DNA of 64,000 bases, from the NCBI RefSeq assembly GCF_003369915.1, contig NC_046675.1, positions 8,184,001 through 8,248,000 on the forward strand. Reading direction: 5' to 3'. The stretch's first letter is position 1. Each line of letters starts with the position of its first letter. Positions 1 to 12,100 of the stretch are shown in pieces. The position numbers and the translations under genes were made by a program. The stretch is from Drosophila miranda (taxonomy: Eukaryota; Arthropoda; Insecta; Diptera; Drosophilidae). The notes beneath the pieces are model-generated. The model was given only the letters and a program-made list of their open reading frames with translations, did no database searches and was not told where the DNA came from.

Positions 1-2900
1 CTGCCCTTTTGAAATCGCATAGACGACAGGCTTCAGAGTCCTTGTAGGCCTGCTGGTTGGTATGACAAACATTTAGGCTTTCAAAACATACACTCTGACT
101 TATGTTTGCCCTTAGCTGCCGAGGGACTTCAAGAGACCCCCAGACCCCCAACTCCCAGCCACCGCTGCTTGTCTGGCAATGGCCTACGGCTCCCTCCTCG
201 TGTGTAAATTATGTAAATTTCTGGAAATGATGAAGTTAGATGAGAAACTGTTCTGCAGACTTCCTTTTTAGCATGAAGAAAATGGAATAGTTAAATAAAG
301 TTGATAGAAAACAAAGTGCAAAATGTAAACGGAATGAACTTCATATGAAATAATAAGCACGGTTTTCCTGGAAGACTCTGAAGTGCACACCTCGAGAGTG
401 GAGCAGTAGAAGGGTATACCATTCGAAACAAAGCATGTATGTATTTTGGTCTGTGCAACTTTCTAATGGCTTCAAAAGGTATAACTTTTACCTACAATGG
501 TTCTAATGGGACTCTAACGAAAAATTACCAATACTGCTGGATTATTTGTATGACTTCAAGAGGATTATTCTTGATAGCATTGATAATATAATTGCCTTAC
601 TTAGCGCTAGAAAACTTCTAAGTTCCTTTGGAAATTCGCCGTTCTTCTAGTAAATAAATTTGGTTTCCATAAAGACTACAACAAGCCATTGGCTTTGGCT
701 GGGAAAATGCAGAGTGATTTGTCTCAAAAATGGTGAGCATTCTTTCTGAGCATTATCGACCATTGGAGATTGAATACTGGACAGTTTCGGAGAACTAAAA
801 CTATGTCGGAATCATTGACTCAAGAAAAATTATCATATGACCAAATAACAAGAATATGGACTCATTAGTAGACCTCGAATTTTGCATATTTGCATATTGT
901 CATCAGATTGTTATCAAAATTCGCATTTAGACGTTTGATCGTTCAAATAAAACGAATTTGAATGCATATCGAAAATATGCAAAATATATGCAAAAATATG
1001 AAAAATATATGCACTCTCATTTCTACTCATTAGAAACTTTTCTCGTTTAAAAAATGGTGCAAAAAAAAAACTTGAAATTCACTAAAAAGTGACTTTAAAC
1101 TAATTAAATTTAAAACGAAAATGAGTTATTTTTTCCCAAAAAGGTTCCTCTCTCGGCTAATCTCAAGCTGGTGCTGCTTTTCAGAGTGCTACTTAAAGTC
1201 TCTCAGAGAATCTTATTTTCACTTGACGGCAAACATTTTTCTACATTTGAGAACTGGAGGGCAATTGTGCACTTTGTTTGTGCAAAAGCTGACACATCAG
1301 GTGCAATTATTCCCGTCATTTAAGAGATTTTCGAGTTGAATGTCAAACGTGTTGCTTTAATTGCTGTAAATCTAAAATTCTCACAAAATTTCCACTTTAT
1401 GAGAGCTTAAATATAGTCGGAACTCAACTAATTTTAATCATAATTTACGAAAATATTTGCCATCCACTCTTCAAACACAACAAAATACTAATAAAATAAG
1501 TAAAATAAAACAAAACCAATATATTTTCATAAAAAAAAAAGTATAATAAAAGAAATCAATTACGATTAAGAAAATTGTTGGTATTAGTACCTGAGACCTA
1601 GTGCCTTAAATATAAGTCAATCCTGAAGCGCTTGGGTAGAACACCCAATTAATGAATAAATAAATCTATTTACGGGCTTTGTTCAATCTGAAACCCTTTG
1701 ATTACAGAAAATCACTTATAAATAATTCCCCTGCTAAATGCCAAATGATTTAATTTCGTGGGGCGATACTTTTTTGGGAGCTCCATAGCTGCTAAGGATA
1801 GAGTGAATTCAAGTTTAGAAAATCGATTTTCTGTCACTGAAACGCAGCGCGGTGCAAATGCCAAAGGACAACAAGAGGCGGTAACCGAAACCACAACCAC
1901 ATTCAATACCAAAAGTACAGGTCTCTAGATGATGGAATAGTGTGTGGAGCAGGACACTCCATGTATTGGGGCGGCTACTTACAGGCCGGGGCATGCATCA
2001 ATGACTCGCATGCACAACTAAATAATTAAAGGACATAAACACGGGCCTTGGCATGACCGAAAAACATCTCCAAGGAAATCTAGTGCGACAACAAATCGAA
2101 GGCAATCCACGTACAAATTACAGGCATAAATATTTGAGAAGTGCAGGCCACATCCAGATTGAGCTGCGGCTCGGTCCGGCACGGCATGGCATGGCACGGC
2201 ACGGCCCGGCTTGTCTGGATGTTAATGATGACACATCCACAGACCCCGCACAAAGAATCTCCACAAAGGCGGAGATCCATCAAGGGTAAGTGGAAAAAGG
2301 CAGCCCGAGTCTGACTATGTGGAAACCCCAGAACAGTCCACTGCATGCGGCCAGGACGATGCGCTAAATCACGACAAGGCAGGTCGAGGGAACATCCTCC
2401 TCTTGTCCTGTGCTCGTATGTGCCTACATATGTCTCAGTCTTGTGTGTGTGTGCCCCTGTGTTTGTAAAGCGGTTTTTGTGTGTGGCACACGGGTCGTAT
2501 GATTTATTTAAAATAAAAAGAAAAAGCCCGACACCACTAAATGTGAAACCAGCAACAGAAGTAGGTCAAAGTGCAACCAAATGAGTATATGTTCTCGTGA
2601 GTACGAGAGGGCTGTGGCGGGTTAAGTCGTTGACAATTGCTCTTATTGTTTTTAAGGCCTATTATTTTATTCATGGACCTACAGCGGCAGAATGTGACAC
2701 TACACTGGAAAGCTAATTTAATTCGCAGGATTTTTTAGAATTAACTAGATAATGGACACATTGTGGTTTTCCTAATTAGATTCTGGCATCCATTAGCTAC
2801 AGAAAGAAAAACAAAAAGGTCACAGAGGAGCTCTGGCTCTCTGCCTGTAAACAGCGTATGATTTCTAAATTAGTTCTAGAGTTAATTAAATGTGCAGGCT
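1..2900. other. Non-coding DNA, left edge
   Basis: No open frame here has coding character; the longest are about 60-90 codons of mixed, low-complexity composition. Bases 885-1,012 carry a cluster of ATATGCAAA/ATTTGCAT octamer-like words (see findings). Bases 2,180-2,215 hold a short GGCAC/GGCATG repeat run. Otherwise I see ordinary AT-rich intergenic or intronic fly sequence. Whether it belongs to an intron of a gene starting outside the window cannot be told. Confidence 0.6.
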
Positions 2901-2926
2901 AGCTGACTGTTTGTCTATCTCTAAGG

Positions 2927-2961
2927 TATAAAAGCGTACCCTTGAAAATCTACGATCAGTT
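2927..2961 (+). promoter_or_regulatory. TATA box plus initiator core promoter
   Basis: TATAAAAG at 2,927-2,934 is followed by a TCAGTT initiator at 2,956-2,961. The distance from the first T of the TATA box to the initiator A (2,958) is 31 bp, the spacing expected for a focused RNA polymerase II promoter in flies. It points to transcription rightwards into the small ORF at 3,100. The motif pair is seen directly; activity is inferred. Confidence 0.5.
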
Positions 2962-3099
2962 CAAAGAAATATAAAAGATACACACGAACTACTAATCTTA
3001 CTCGTAAAGTTCTTTTCCATACAACACTATTCTATAGGTAGTTTAAAGTATATCATAAAAAATATACCTTTTTTCGATGCTATACTCAAATGTTAATCT

Positions 3100-3258
3100 A
3101 TGGAAAGTGTCAGCGACAAAGTAGTTTTATGGCAAAAAAATGTCTACCAAACGAGTGGCTTCAATGGAAATTGGATGATGGTTAAGGCCACAGGAGTGCC
3201 AGACCTGCAAGAGCACTTTTTGCCCATTGGATCGATACAGTTCAGAAGAATTTTATGA
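3100..3258 (+). CDS. Candidate 52-aa small protein downstream of a TATA/Inr promoter
   Basis: An uninterrupted ORF of 52 codons plus TGA starts with MESVSDKVV and ends with IQFRRIL. It lies 142 bp downstream of the predicted start site at 2,958. An AATAAA poly(A) signal follows at about 3,346, so a complete single-exon unit of about 0.4 kb can be drawn. There is no signal peptide or membrane segment, and I do not recognise the family. Against it: an upstream ATG at 3,077 opens a short overlapping frame, the start context is weak, and 52 codons can occur by chance. It could equally be a non-coding RNA or a decayed gene. Confidence 0.3.
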   Translation: MESVSDKVVLWQKNVYQTSGFNGNWMMVKATGVPDLQEHFLPIGSIQFRRIL

Positions 3259-3399
3259 TTGCTTTTGATACACACGAGAATAGAGCAGCTCTTAATGATG
3301 GTACGCAACCTGTCAGTATGCAAACAAAATTAAATTTTAAACTTTGAAATAAATGCAATTCCTGACAGTTTTGTTTGCAATTATTACTACAAAACATGG

Positions 3400-5640
3400 A
3401 AAATGTTCAAATAAAACTTCAAACAACTGGCATATGCAAATAGTCAATTTGTACATCAATTATGCAATTATGTTCAATGTGGCGAAAGACCCAATGTTTT
3501 GTGTTAATTTATTTATATTTCTCCATTAGCGAAAGCCATTAAAATTGCAAGTTTCTCGCTATAAAGTGCAGCGTAACAATGGAGCATACAAAGAAGGTTT
3601 AGGGCTCTATGATGACAGACATTTTCTCGCAGAACGCTTATGCATTAGTTTAGCGGAAGGGCCAACCAGCAAAGCAGTTAATGGTCCCCATGCCAGCAAT
3701 AACGACAATGACCAGGACAGACAGGCTGCAGATCTTGCTCCTGCTCCTGGTGAAGCTTCTCCCACTATCCACTATCCACTGCCACAGCCAGGCACGACAT
3801 GTGCGGGCCAATCGATGGATACATAACCAAATCGCATTAATTACGCTTCAACAATTGTTGCGCCACAAAGCTTAAATGGCGATTAAGGGCATTTCGTTGG
3901 AACGGCACGGGGCTGGGGCTGGAGCTGGGACTGGGGCGGGAGTGTTGGGGATGGTGGGGTGGCTTATAGAGGGACAGGGTAAACTGTTGCTTGCAGCCTG
4001 AAACTCAGTTTCGCTCGATTTGTTTATCCCTGTTTGTCTGTTCGGCACTGTCGGCGCTTAAACAATTTCCGGCATTGAGGCAATTTGCTGCTGTATGCAA
4101 CTTTTAATTAAATGACGAGCAGTCCGTGTCAGTTCGGCAGGACTTGCCTCAGCCTCAGCTTCAGCTCCGTATATGCTTCTTGGCGAGTACTAACCACACA
4201 GCTTCACTGGGAGAAAGCCATAAGGGAATAGAATAGAAAGATGGAGGAATTGATATGGATGGCTCAATGGAGTAAACAAAGCTAATTGAAATGCAAAACT
4301 ATCTATCCATTGTTTGATGGGTTAGAAAGAATTGGATCCAAAGGTCTCTTACATATAATTGATGTAGGTTTGTAGATGTAGATTTATCCGACTGTACTGT
4401 ATCGAAGACAACAGCAAGTGAGAGTGCAATCGCCATTGATTTGTGTCTATATTTGCTCATTTCAGCCGGTGGCCAGTCTACATTAGCATAATTATGAGCG
4501 GGAGGGCGACAGCCACAAAGAAAATTACGTATCCGTATCGGTGTCCGTTCTCTACTGGAGCGAGGCCCGGCTGCAGATGCTCTGCCATAATTTGTATTTA
4601 ATGAATAAGGTAATTTTTATGCAAAATTTCCACAATACCCTGCCAGTCTTTGGTTCGGCTGCTGCTGCTGCTGCTGCGGCTGAGACTGTGGCTGTGGCTG
4701 TGGCTGTGGCTGCTGAGGATGCGGTTGCTCCTGCTGCCGTTGGCTAACCAGACGACCGACTGTCTTATGACGGCTGCTGTGGGATCGACAATTTTGTTGG
4801 ACGTGTCTCAGTCGGGCAGGGGCTGATGCTGATGCTGGGGCCATCAAGCGAGTCATTAACGTGGGCAAATATTTGTGCATGCAAGTGTTTGCGTGGGCGA
4901 GTCGATGCGGTGTATGGCGTATCCGTGTGGGTGTTTTGCTTTGTGGGCATTAGTGTGAAACTGCCGGAGCGTGGCCGGCTGCCATTTTTGGCTCATTTCG
5001 CCCAGAAGGTCAAAGGTGCCAGTCGCTTCTGTGTCGCCGTTATGATTTGCCATTTTATGGGTACAGTAGTACAGATCAAGATCTACCACCCGGACAAATG
5101 TGTGCCGAAAATTGTTTGCTCTGTGTTTGATGAGCAAATATTGAGTGAAAGAAGCCACAAATGCACGCACGTCCTCGATTCGTTGATGTTGTGATGTGAT
5201 GTGAAGTGTTTTTCCACCGTCCTGAGACGATGACAGATGGCACAAGTTGAGCAGAGTGAAAAAAATGAAAGTGCCAAGTGTGAATTTCTGATAAGGTTTG
5301 CACAAAATACATGTGCAAGTACATACAACAGGCATAAATAATACCTTTCCACCGACACTATAGTTGTGAATACTTTATACTATCAAACCATACGAATTTT
5401 CTAATGGAACTCTTATTAACAAGGCAATGAAAGCCTTTTAAATGGGGCTCAAAAAAATATTATATGCATGGAAAAACATCAAATATAGGAAAATCTTATA
5501 TATGACAAGGAAATCATCAATAATTAAAATACTTATCTATTTAAATATAACATTAAAAAATATTCAAATATTAAAACATTCTACTTAATGGAAAAAATCA
5601 TTTTTACATATTTTATAAAATATCCAGAATCCATTATATT
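3400..5640. other. Non-coding DNA
   Basis: No supported gene. It contains a GCT/CAG-type trinucleotide tract at about 4,658-4,735 (CTGCTG and GCTGTG runs) and several C-rich words. Overlapping frames of up to 159 codons on both strands at 4,541-5,335 look like by-products of low-complexity sequence. Confidence 0.6.
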
Positions 5641-5649
5641 GAAAAACCC

Positions 5650-5748
5650 AAGCTAGTAGTCTCTCTCTAACACACAGCCATACTGACTAAGTATCGGGGA
5701 TAAATGTAGAGTTGCGGTCGCCGCAGCAACTCACAACGTACCCCCTCT
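5650..5748 (+). mobile_element. 3'-end fragment of a DINE-1-type element
   Basis: The segment shares the words 'gccatactgact', 'agtatcggg' and 'gtagagttgcgg' with the right end of the full copy at 50,541-51,641, in the same order. The terminal stem GAGTTGCGG...CCGCAGCAACTC is the 3' hairpin expected of Helitron-derived DINE-1/SGM elements. Only the last 100 bp are present. An AT-rich fold-back block begins immediately to its right. Confidence 0.7.
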
Positions 5749-5754
5749 TTTTTT

Positions 5755-6160
5755 TGATTTGAATTATTATTTTTGATTTTTAATGTGTAATTATTATTTT
5801 GGATTCTTATTGTATAATTATTATTTTTTATTGTTTAATAATTATATAATAATAATAATAATAATAAAAATCAAAAATAAGAATTATTTAATAATAAAAA
5901 TCAAAAATAATAGTTATACAATAAGAATTCAAAATAATGATTGTACAATAAAAATCAAAAATAATAATTATATTATGTATATAATAATGTATATAAAGTA
6001 TATAATAATTTATATAATGTATCATTATTATTTTTGATTTTTATTGTATAATAATTATTTAATAATACAAATCAAAAATAATAATTATTTAATAATAAAA
6101 ATGAAAAATAATAATTATACAATAAGAATCAAAAATAATGATTATACAATACAAATCAAT
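5755..6160. repeat. AT-rich inverted-repeat block
   Basis: About 400 bp built almost only of A and T. The word ATTATTTTTGATTTTTATTGTAT and variants, parsed as 'attatttttgattttta', recur on the left and near 6,025. Their reverse complement 'aaaatcaaaaataata' recurs at about 5,866, 5,898, 5,950, 6,067 and 6,100. The strand alternation means the block can fold on itself. A plain (ATA)n run lies at about 5,846-5,865. No coding potential. Confidence 0.75.
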
Positions 6161-6189
6161 TAATTGTTTTTAGATCAAGATACATTTCA

Positions 6190-9100
6190 TTTTACTTGTA
6201 CGAATAAAAGTATATGTATATCTCAGCATCAATCAGCACAAGTGGGAAATGTAAATTGGTTCTGCACCCATATGTGACCAATTTATTTATTCATCTGCTT
6301 GTTGAGCAATCCATGATAAATTGCCTCTTAGACATTATGCTGAAATCGCATAAATCTAATCCCATTCTACTTTTTTTTGACGCATCAATCATCCTCCTCG
6401 ATTCATCATCTGAGAACGTTTTAAGTTTTAATACACAGAATTGTTTTGTCCGTCTGTACATCTCAGAAGATCTAGTCATGATCTGTTCTGTTCTGTGCCT
6501 CCTCCCCCTGGACTCATTAGCGAGACCTCCTGGCACTTTGCGCTCTCTGTTGCATGCATCAAATTATTCCCAGGACGCAATTTTAGATCTCAGCCACATC
6601 TCAGTACAGTGAGTCGGATGTGTAGATGGATACACAGGCGTGCAGAAAGTTTTTATGCCCGCCAGCGTTGTCATTACCAAGGACCTGCCGCGATACAATG
6701 AGTTTTCTCTTTCCTTCTTTGTGTCCTGTTTTGTGTATTTTTTTTTGTTTGTCGGCTTTTTTTTATGGCCCGAAAACTTTTGGAGAAATTTCAATTTCTT
6801 GGTGGGTGTGTGTGCTACATCGTCCTTGCTTCCGTTGGGCTCTCAATGCAAACTCATAAATCAAAATGTCTGGCGCAAACAAAAGCCCGAAAAATGCCCC
6901 AAAAAGAATCTGGAGGAATACACTCGTACTGCCAGAATGTCAGCCTGTCGGGCAGCATATGCGCTGGGGGACCTATTCCACCTCCACTTCCTCTCCTTCA
7001 ATCAATTAATTTCATAGAATTCCAAAGCATCGCCCAGGACCTACCAGTTGCATGCCTCGAGAGGCCAGTTCGAGCGATTAAACAAGCACAAAGCCAACCT
7101 GAAAGCCTGCCGCAAAGTGCATGCAAACCCTTTTAACACACACACACATATGTATGCATGTATCTCCAGGGCGGAATGCCAAGGTGGGAAGTTGGGAAGG
7201 TGGCTGGAAAATTCGTTGACTTGTTGCCCGGCTAAACAAATATGCACACAATTTAGGAGATTACTTGCGGATGCGGGAAGCATCAATCTTTGAATGTCAC
7301 CGAGCACGGGGCCACCATTTGGAGGGACAGGCAACGGCATCCACATAGGAGAGAGACGTCATAAATCCATGTCAGCTTAAAAATACACACGCCAAACCGT
7401 CAACGGATCTTTAAAAAGTCGTTTAGCCAGCAAATAAATTTGCCAAAACTGCAATTTTGATGAATGTTCGCGGTCCAAAAGGAACAAACAGCTAAAATCA
7501 AACCGGGGAAAGTACAAAAAATTCAATGCGAATAAAACGAAAATCAAACAAAAGTAAAACAAATTTAATTCAATCGGAAATATAGAGATAGTCGAAAAGT
7601 GCATAGTAGAGAGTGGGTTTATAGCTTTATAGACAACTTTTTCCATAGCTTAAAGACAGTTAAAAGTTTAGGATTTAACGTGGCCCACTAAATATTTTAA
7701 AAGGGTATAGAACAAATTCAATGAATACATAATTTGGAGAGTAAAAATCTATCATTATTATTCAGTCATTACGTTGTTGAAGTTTAAGGCGATATACTAG
7801 AAAATATTACAATACACAAGAAAAAGGAAAAGTTTTTTTTTTTCTTAGTTCAGTTTTTGAAACGCCTTCCTTGGGACCTCGTATCGGAGAGCAAGAACTA
7901 TGGAAAAATACATGTTTTCTATTTAGAAGCTTTATGGAACAAGCATCTTTTGAATAATTTAACATTCAGTGATCGAAGGGAGTTGTCCAGAATCAATTAT
8001 TGAAAAGAATCTGTCATCGAATATTGTTGATTACGTTCTTCAATGTGTCATTGATATTCAGGTCGACACAGTGTGGAGTGTGCCTTTGAAAGTACTTTCA
8101 GATGATATTATTTTTCCATTATTGATTGTTTTTTCCTGAAATTCCATGTCCGATAAATCAAATCTATCTCTAATTGAATTGACAAAAGTTCCGGCTTCCA
8201 AACAAAACAAAATGATACTCGTATTTCCAATGCGCAATACTAATACTAACCGAAATTTGATGGCAAAATAAATGCATTGCTTTTACCCCTAAAATGCCAA
8301 GTGTGTACGCAACTGATTTGCATATGAGAATGTTTGCTAGTGGGTAATATTAAATAATAATTAGCAGGCAGACCCGCAACGAATGTCTGATGGCCAACAA
8401 ACGAGGACCGCGAAATGGCAACCAAAACAGTCCGGACCATGATTATGGCCAAACAGGGGGAATCACATTATTTATGCTGAACTAACATAATCACATTTAT
8501 AAGTATGGCAGCACGCTGGCCAAGCAGAATGAGGTCGAGGTTCGGGCACAATTATGCCAGCTGGAAATTGGGCCTAACTGGGGCTCAGAGTCGGACTGCG
8601 AATGGGGATTGAGGACTGGGGCTGAGCACTGAGAGTGGAACTGGCATTGTCATCTGGCTTCATCTCGAGCGTGTGAGTGGTGTGCAATAAAAATGGAAAT
8701 TCATTTCGGTGCCGCCGCAGAATGCTCACTTGAGTGGCGTCGCGGGAGCGAGGGCGGGTTTGGCCAGCAACCACTAATGATTAAATCGATATCTCTATCT
8801 ATATCTGTTCATCTGCTGGGCTGCTCATCTGCTAGGCTGCCGCACAGCTGTCGGAGTATCTGTCTGCCTGTCATGCTTAAGGAGCTCCTGATAAATGCGT
8901 CCCCCAATTGATTGGAGAACTTTCTCTCCCTGCCTACTCCCTGTTCTGTTCTGCTCTCTCTCTAACTCTCTGTGCAACAGTTTTGCGCCATAAATGGTGC
9001 TGGCAATCATTCTCTGAATTCCAAAACCAAAAACCATTCTCATAACGTAAAGAGCACACGAAATATTACACATACGACTTGCGGTCCACGTACAAAAATG

Positions 9101-12100
9101 TGAAATGCAAAATTGTTAAAATTTTAATGCAGCCCACAGAATGTTATGGCCTGCCGTGCCCCGTTTCTGCCTTGTGAAAATATGTCAGCCGCTTGAAGCC
9201 CGCTGCTGAAATTGTGACAATTTGATTATTTCATGTCAAAGCGGGAAACATTTTTCTTTTATGAATATTATATCAAACAAACAAAGCAAAAAGACCAGCA
9301 GCAGCAGCCACAACAAATGTAAACTGTTGACTCTTGGTGGGGAGGGGGGGAGGCAGGCAAGGATGCGGGTGCGGGTGATACGAAAAATTGTTTGCTTTGC
9401 GGCCGGAATCTCGTTGAAGGCAGCGGCGTTTCATTTGCATTGCTGTCACACGCGGCGTATGCGCATTTTCTGCCTGCTTAATGCACGGCGGAGTCTCTAG
9501 CTGGTGCTGGTGCTGGTGCTGCCGGCATAAATTTAAATACACTTCCCAGAGCATTCCTTTGATTTGGGAAGAGCTCCTCCGCCGGTTTTTTGGATTTTTC
9601 CCCCACAGAGGAAATTGGAGCAAACATATAAATATTCAAAATGCGGAAATTGAAAGAAAGCAAAGCTTAAAAAATAAGGCAAGGTTTTAAGTGAATTTTG
9701 GTTGAACGAAATACGCTGGATGTTTAACGTGTGAAGACGGTTATAGGGATAAGCCAATCGACAGCAATGTAAATGAAAGATATTCGATCCTGTGTATGTT
9801 GTACATATGTACATATATTAGATCCCTTATAGGCCCTATTATATATATTTAAATACTGGCTGACTCGGCAAACCATTTGCCGCAGTATTTTAAACTTTCT
9901 GTTGCTGCGATAGATGTCTTTTGGAATCATGGATTGAATGGGCTTCAGTAACAGGTTTGAATCTGAATCCAAGCCATTGAGCAAGCCATTTAATGGTGCT
10001 GGTGGTACTCGAATTTCTGGTAGTTTCACTTTGCCTGGGGCGAAACACATACCATCTGACTCATGTCACCAATCAGCACTTTCTGATGAGCGGAATATTT
10101 AATATTTGGCTCGTTGTCGAATACGAGACTAAGAAAAGTAGTGGATTTCAATGCTCGATGTACTTGTCTGTCATTTTCTCTGTGAGCTTCAATTACGAAC
10201 CGTCGCATTTATCTCCGTTTCAACTTTCTTGATTTGCTGCGTTCATCTCGAGCCTCTGGTGACTGAGATTTATACCATTGCGACATGCTCAGACGTACAT
10301 TTTCGTTATCTTGTTGGATTCGTTAGTCTGTACTTGCTGCTCTAATATTTCGCTTGTTTCTAGCTTTATTCGTTTGACGGCCCAATGGCATTTGTCACTG
10401 TAACACACACACAAAGTGACGAAATTGATGTTCCTACTGGTGATGACGGTCTACCAACCTTTTACAGTCACAAAACACGTGACTTACTCACACAAATAGA
10501 TCAAAGAATAATTTATTATCTTTAAATTTTGTATGGGATATTTAGAAATTGTTCGATTAAAAGATGATGGGTCGTGTTAGGAGGAGAGAAGAGTGTTTCG
10601 AGTTTCATAAAAATCGGTCGAGCCGTTTGGGTGGAAATGAACCACAAACACCGTGACGCGATATGTATGATCAATGTTTTATGAAAAGTTTTGCCAATGA
10701 TGATATATTTAAATATACGCATTTTGCCAACAAAGTTCTCATATTCAAACCACTCAAAAAGGGATATTCGGACAATATTCTATCTATAGCAACCGGAGAA
10801 TATATTGCATTCCGACTTGCTCTACGAGTAACATACGTAGTGTAGCATGTTCTGCTCCTCTGGTGCGAGTTTCAAATAATAACACAAGCAAATTTTAATT
10901 TTAATCTAATTTAATGCTAGTTTTATTCACACCAGAAACACGGCCGTAAACTTTTGCGGCAGTTTATTCTTTAACTTTTAGTTTTACTCTGGGCAGCACC
11001 ATAAAAGTTGGCCACCATACCACCGCACCCCGCTCTCCATAGCACATCTCCATCTCAGTTGTGTTGGTAGTTTATGTTGCACGTATAATAAACAATAAAA
11101 TAGATTTGCAAATGAAATTTCACCCGGAGAAAATATTTTTCGAGTTTATAGTTGCCTATGAAATGGTCTGCCGCAGTCACTCAGGCATCTTCCAGAGCAG
11201 GAGTTTTAATTTTCGTGTGGAATGCGCTCTGTGTGCGGTTGGGTCTTAGTGCTATCTGGCAGCAGCGGTGGCCTAAAGCAGCCACAGGAAGAAGCCCCAG
11301 GGACTCCCTTTTGAGGCAGCCAGCAGGCACCCAGGTGGCAATTTTCCTTTTCCCCAAAACATGGGGCGGAGCTGGGAAAAATTATTCGTTTCATTTGTCT
11401 AGTGTGACTTCATTTATAAACTCCCTTCGCCCGGCTTTGCAACAGTAATTAGAGCTTAATTAATGTGAAAATCGATTACATTACGCTGCAAATAAACTTT
11501 GGCACCCGGTCCAAAGAGCTTGTCATTCGAGTGGGAAGTCCCACACACATATTTGTGGAGGTAAGAAAAGTTTGGCCCAGCCCAGCCCAGCCGGGCCTAT
11601 TTGGGTGGGGCGTGTCGAGAAGAGCTGATTAATCATTAGTAAGTGCAAATTGTAATTCAAATAAATCAGCCAGAAGAGCACAAATGCCATCGCAAAAGGA
11701 GTCCTTTAGCAGACTTTCTTCAATTTTGATTTGCCCCCAGCAATCCATTCTGTGCATCTTGCCTCGAATTTGAGCATGCTATTATCTCAGTTTCGAATAT
11801 CTGAATATCTGTGTGTTTGTTTTCTTCCGTTTTGTATTGTCCAAATATACAGTCGGTTGCTAATTGGCAGGACATGCTATTCAGCATTTCATTTCGTAAT
11901 CAGTATCCATGCAGCAGAAGTATCGATGCAAGCTATCCTTATTAGAAACTGGCATCTCTGTTTACTGAGCAAATCTGAGAATGCACACATGCCCAATCAG
12001 AGCTTTTCTTGGAAGTAGCAAATGTAAATGGATGTCCTGTATAAAATTCTATGAAAATTGAACGGTATTGAGAGAGATTTCTAGATCTATTATAGGTAGC

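Noticed and set aside
4856-5335. 159-codon minus-strand frame
   Set aside because: No recognisable domain, overlaps other frames of similar length, and lies in ordinary non-coding sequence.
6214-6612. 132-codon plus-strand frame
   Set aside because: No family match, beside an AT-rich repeat block; residue composition looks random.
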